Assembly (NCBI GenBank): GCA_028698995.1 | Contig: JAQVVM010000042.1 | Location: 1 to 42,483 of the forward strand | DNA: 42,483 nucleotides | DNA from: Bacteroidales bacterium | GTDB taxonomy: Bacteria > Bacteroidota > Bacteroidia > Bacteroidales > PXBB01 | Reading direction: 5' to 3' | Part shown: in pieces, positions 42,399-42,483 of the stretch | Layout of the letters: each line of letters opens with the position of its first letter | Position numbering within the stretch: the stretch's first letter is position 1 | Program-made: the position numbers and the translations under genes | The notes under the pieces: generated by a model | Told to the model about the DNA's origin: nothing | Seen by the model: the letters and a program-made list of their open reading frames with translations, nothing else | The model's database searches: none

Positions 42399-42483
42399 AT
42401 GTTTGTTCGTAATAAAGTAAATAAAAGTGGAGTTGTAAGTGTTCAGGTTATTGCCAAAGTTAAGGGCAAGGCTAAGCTGGTTA
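42399..42483 (+). CDS. IS1634-type transposase, 3' truncated by window edge
   Basis: Only 28 codons are visible: MFVRNKVNKSGVVSVQVI then AKVKGKAKLV. Bacteroidota transposases of the IS1634/IS4-like group commonly start MFVRxKxNKSGxxSVQVI followed by a K-rich turn, which supports the call. The region just before it (42355-42398), including a small palindrome TGGGTGACCCA, may contain the left end of the element, but the terminal repeats cannot be defined without the right end. Confidence 0.6.
   Translation, partial: MFVRNKVNKSGVVSVQVIAKVKGKAKLV

Overview
The window is AT-rich DNA from a member of the Bacteroidota. The evidence is a giant secreted protein ending in a gliding-type (CHU_C, type B) C-terminal domain, several proteins with type IX secretion (T9SS) type A tails, a SusC-style TonB receptor with N-terminal carboxypeptidase-like domains, an IPExxxVDY-type gene next to pyruvate kinase, an acpP-fabF-rnc cluster divergent from purN, and TAnnTTTG promoter-like elements in place of a classic -10. 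The lineage cannot be fixed further from sequence alone.

Layout. 1-6967: the 3' part of a giant repeat surface protein, with twelve PKD-like repeats (some nearly identical, including a 1359-bp-period tandem duplication), nine Ig-like repeats, PKD domains and the sorting domain. 7048-9218: an ABC ATPase without a permease, a PduO-type cobalamin adenosyltransferase and a methyltransferase, closed by a two-way terminator. 9263-16800: a mostly housekeeping block (kbl, pyk, IPExxxVDY-type, rnc, fabF, acpP, divergent purN) interrupted by an oppositely oriented serpin lipoprotein gene. 16811-22079: three tandem paralogues joining a polytopic membrane domain to C-terminal TPRs. 22200-24014: nitroreductase, YggS and tRNA-Thr(CGU). 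24102-27642: a lineage-specific envelope protein, a FISUMP-domain protein and a HAD phosphatase.

27756-37122 is one co-directional minus-strand run of eight genes. In order of transcription they encode an arylsulfotransferase-like T9SS protein, a T9SS protein with two starch/glycogen-binding-like domains, a CotH-kinase T9SS protein, an HlyD-type adaptor, a VTC (polyphosphate polymerase-like) protein, a DUF4956 membrane protein, a TolC-type outer-membrane protein and an SdiA-regulated-type lipoprotein. CotH, VTC and DUF4956 genes are recurrent neighbours in bacteria. The combination with an HlyD/TolC pair that lacks a pump and with an arylsulfotransferase-like protein is the strongest candidate here for an undescribed envelope system.

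37225-42237 looks like a copper-related module. A LytS/LytTR two-component pair, whose kinase has a His-rich predicted periplasmic loop, is divergent from a TonB-dependent receptor that carries the CxxxM...HxM ligand pattern of the OprC/NosA copper receptors. A small MmpS-like lipoprotein gene follows. The window ends in the first 28 codons of a probable IS1634-type transposase.

No gene-free stretch exceeds 300 bases. The longest are 23695-23942 (248 bases, AT-rich, only promoter-like hits before the tRNA), 26759-26991 (233 bases, nothing recognised) and 38952-39153 (the divergent control region of the copper-type receptor and the kinase).
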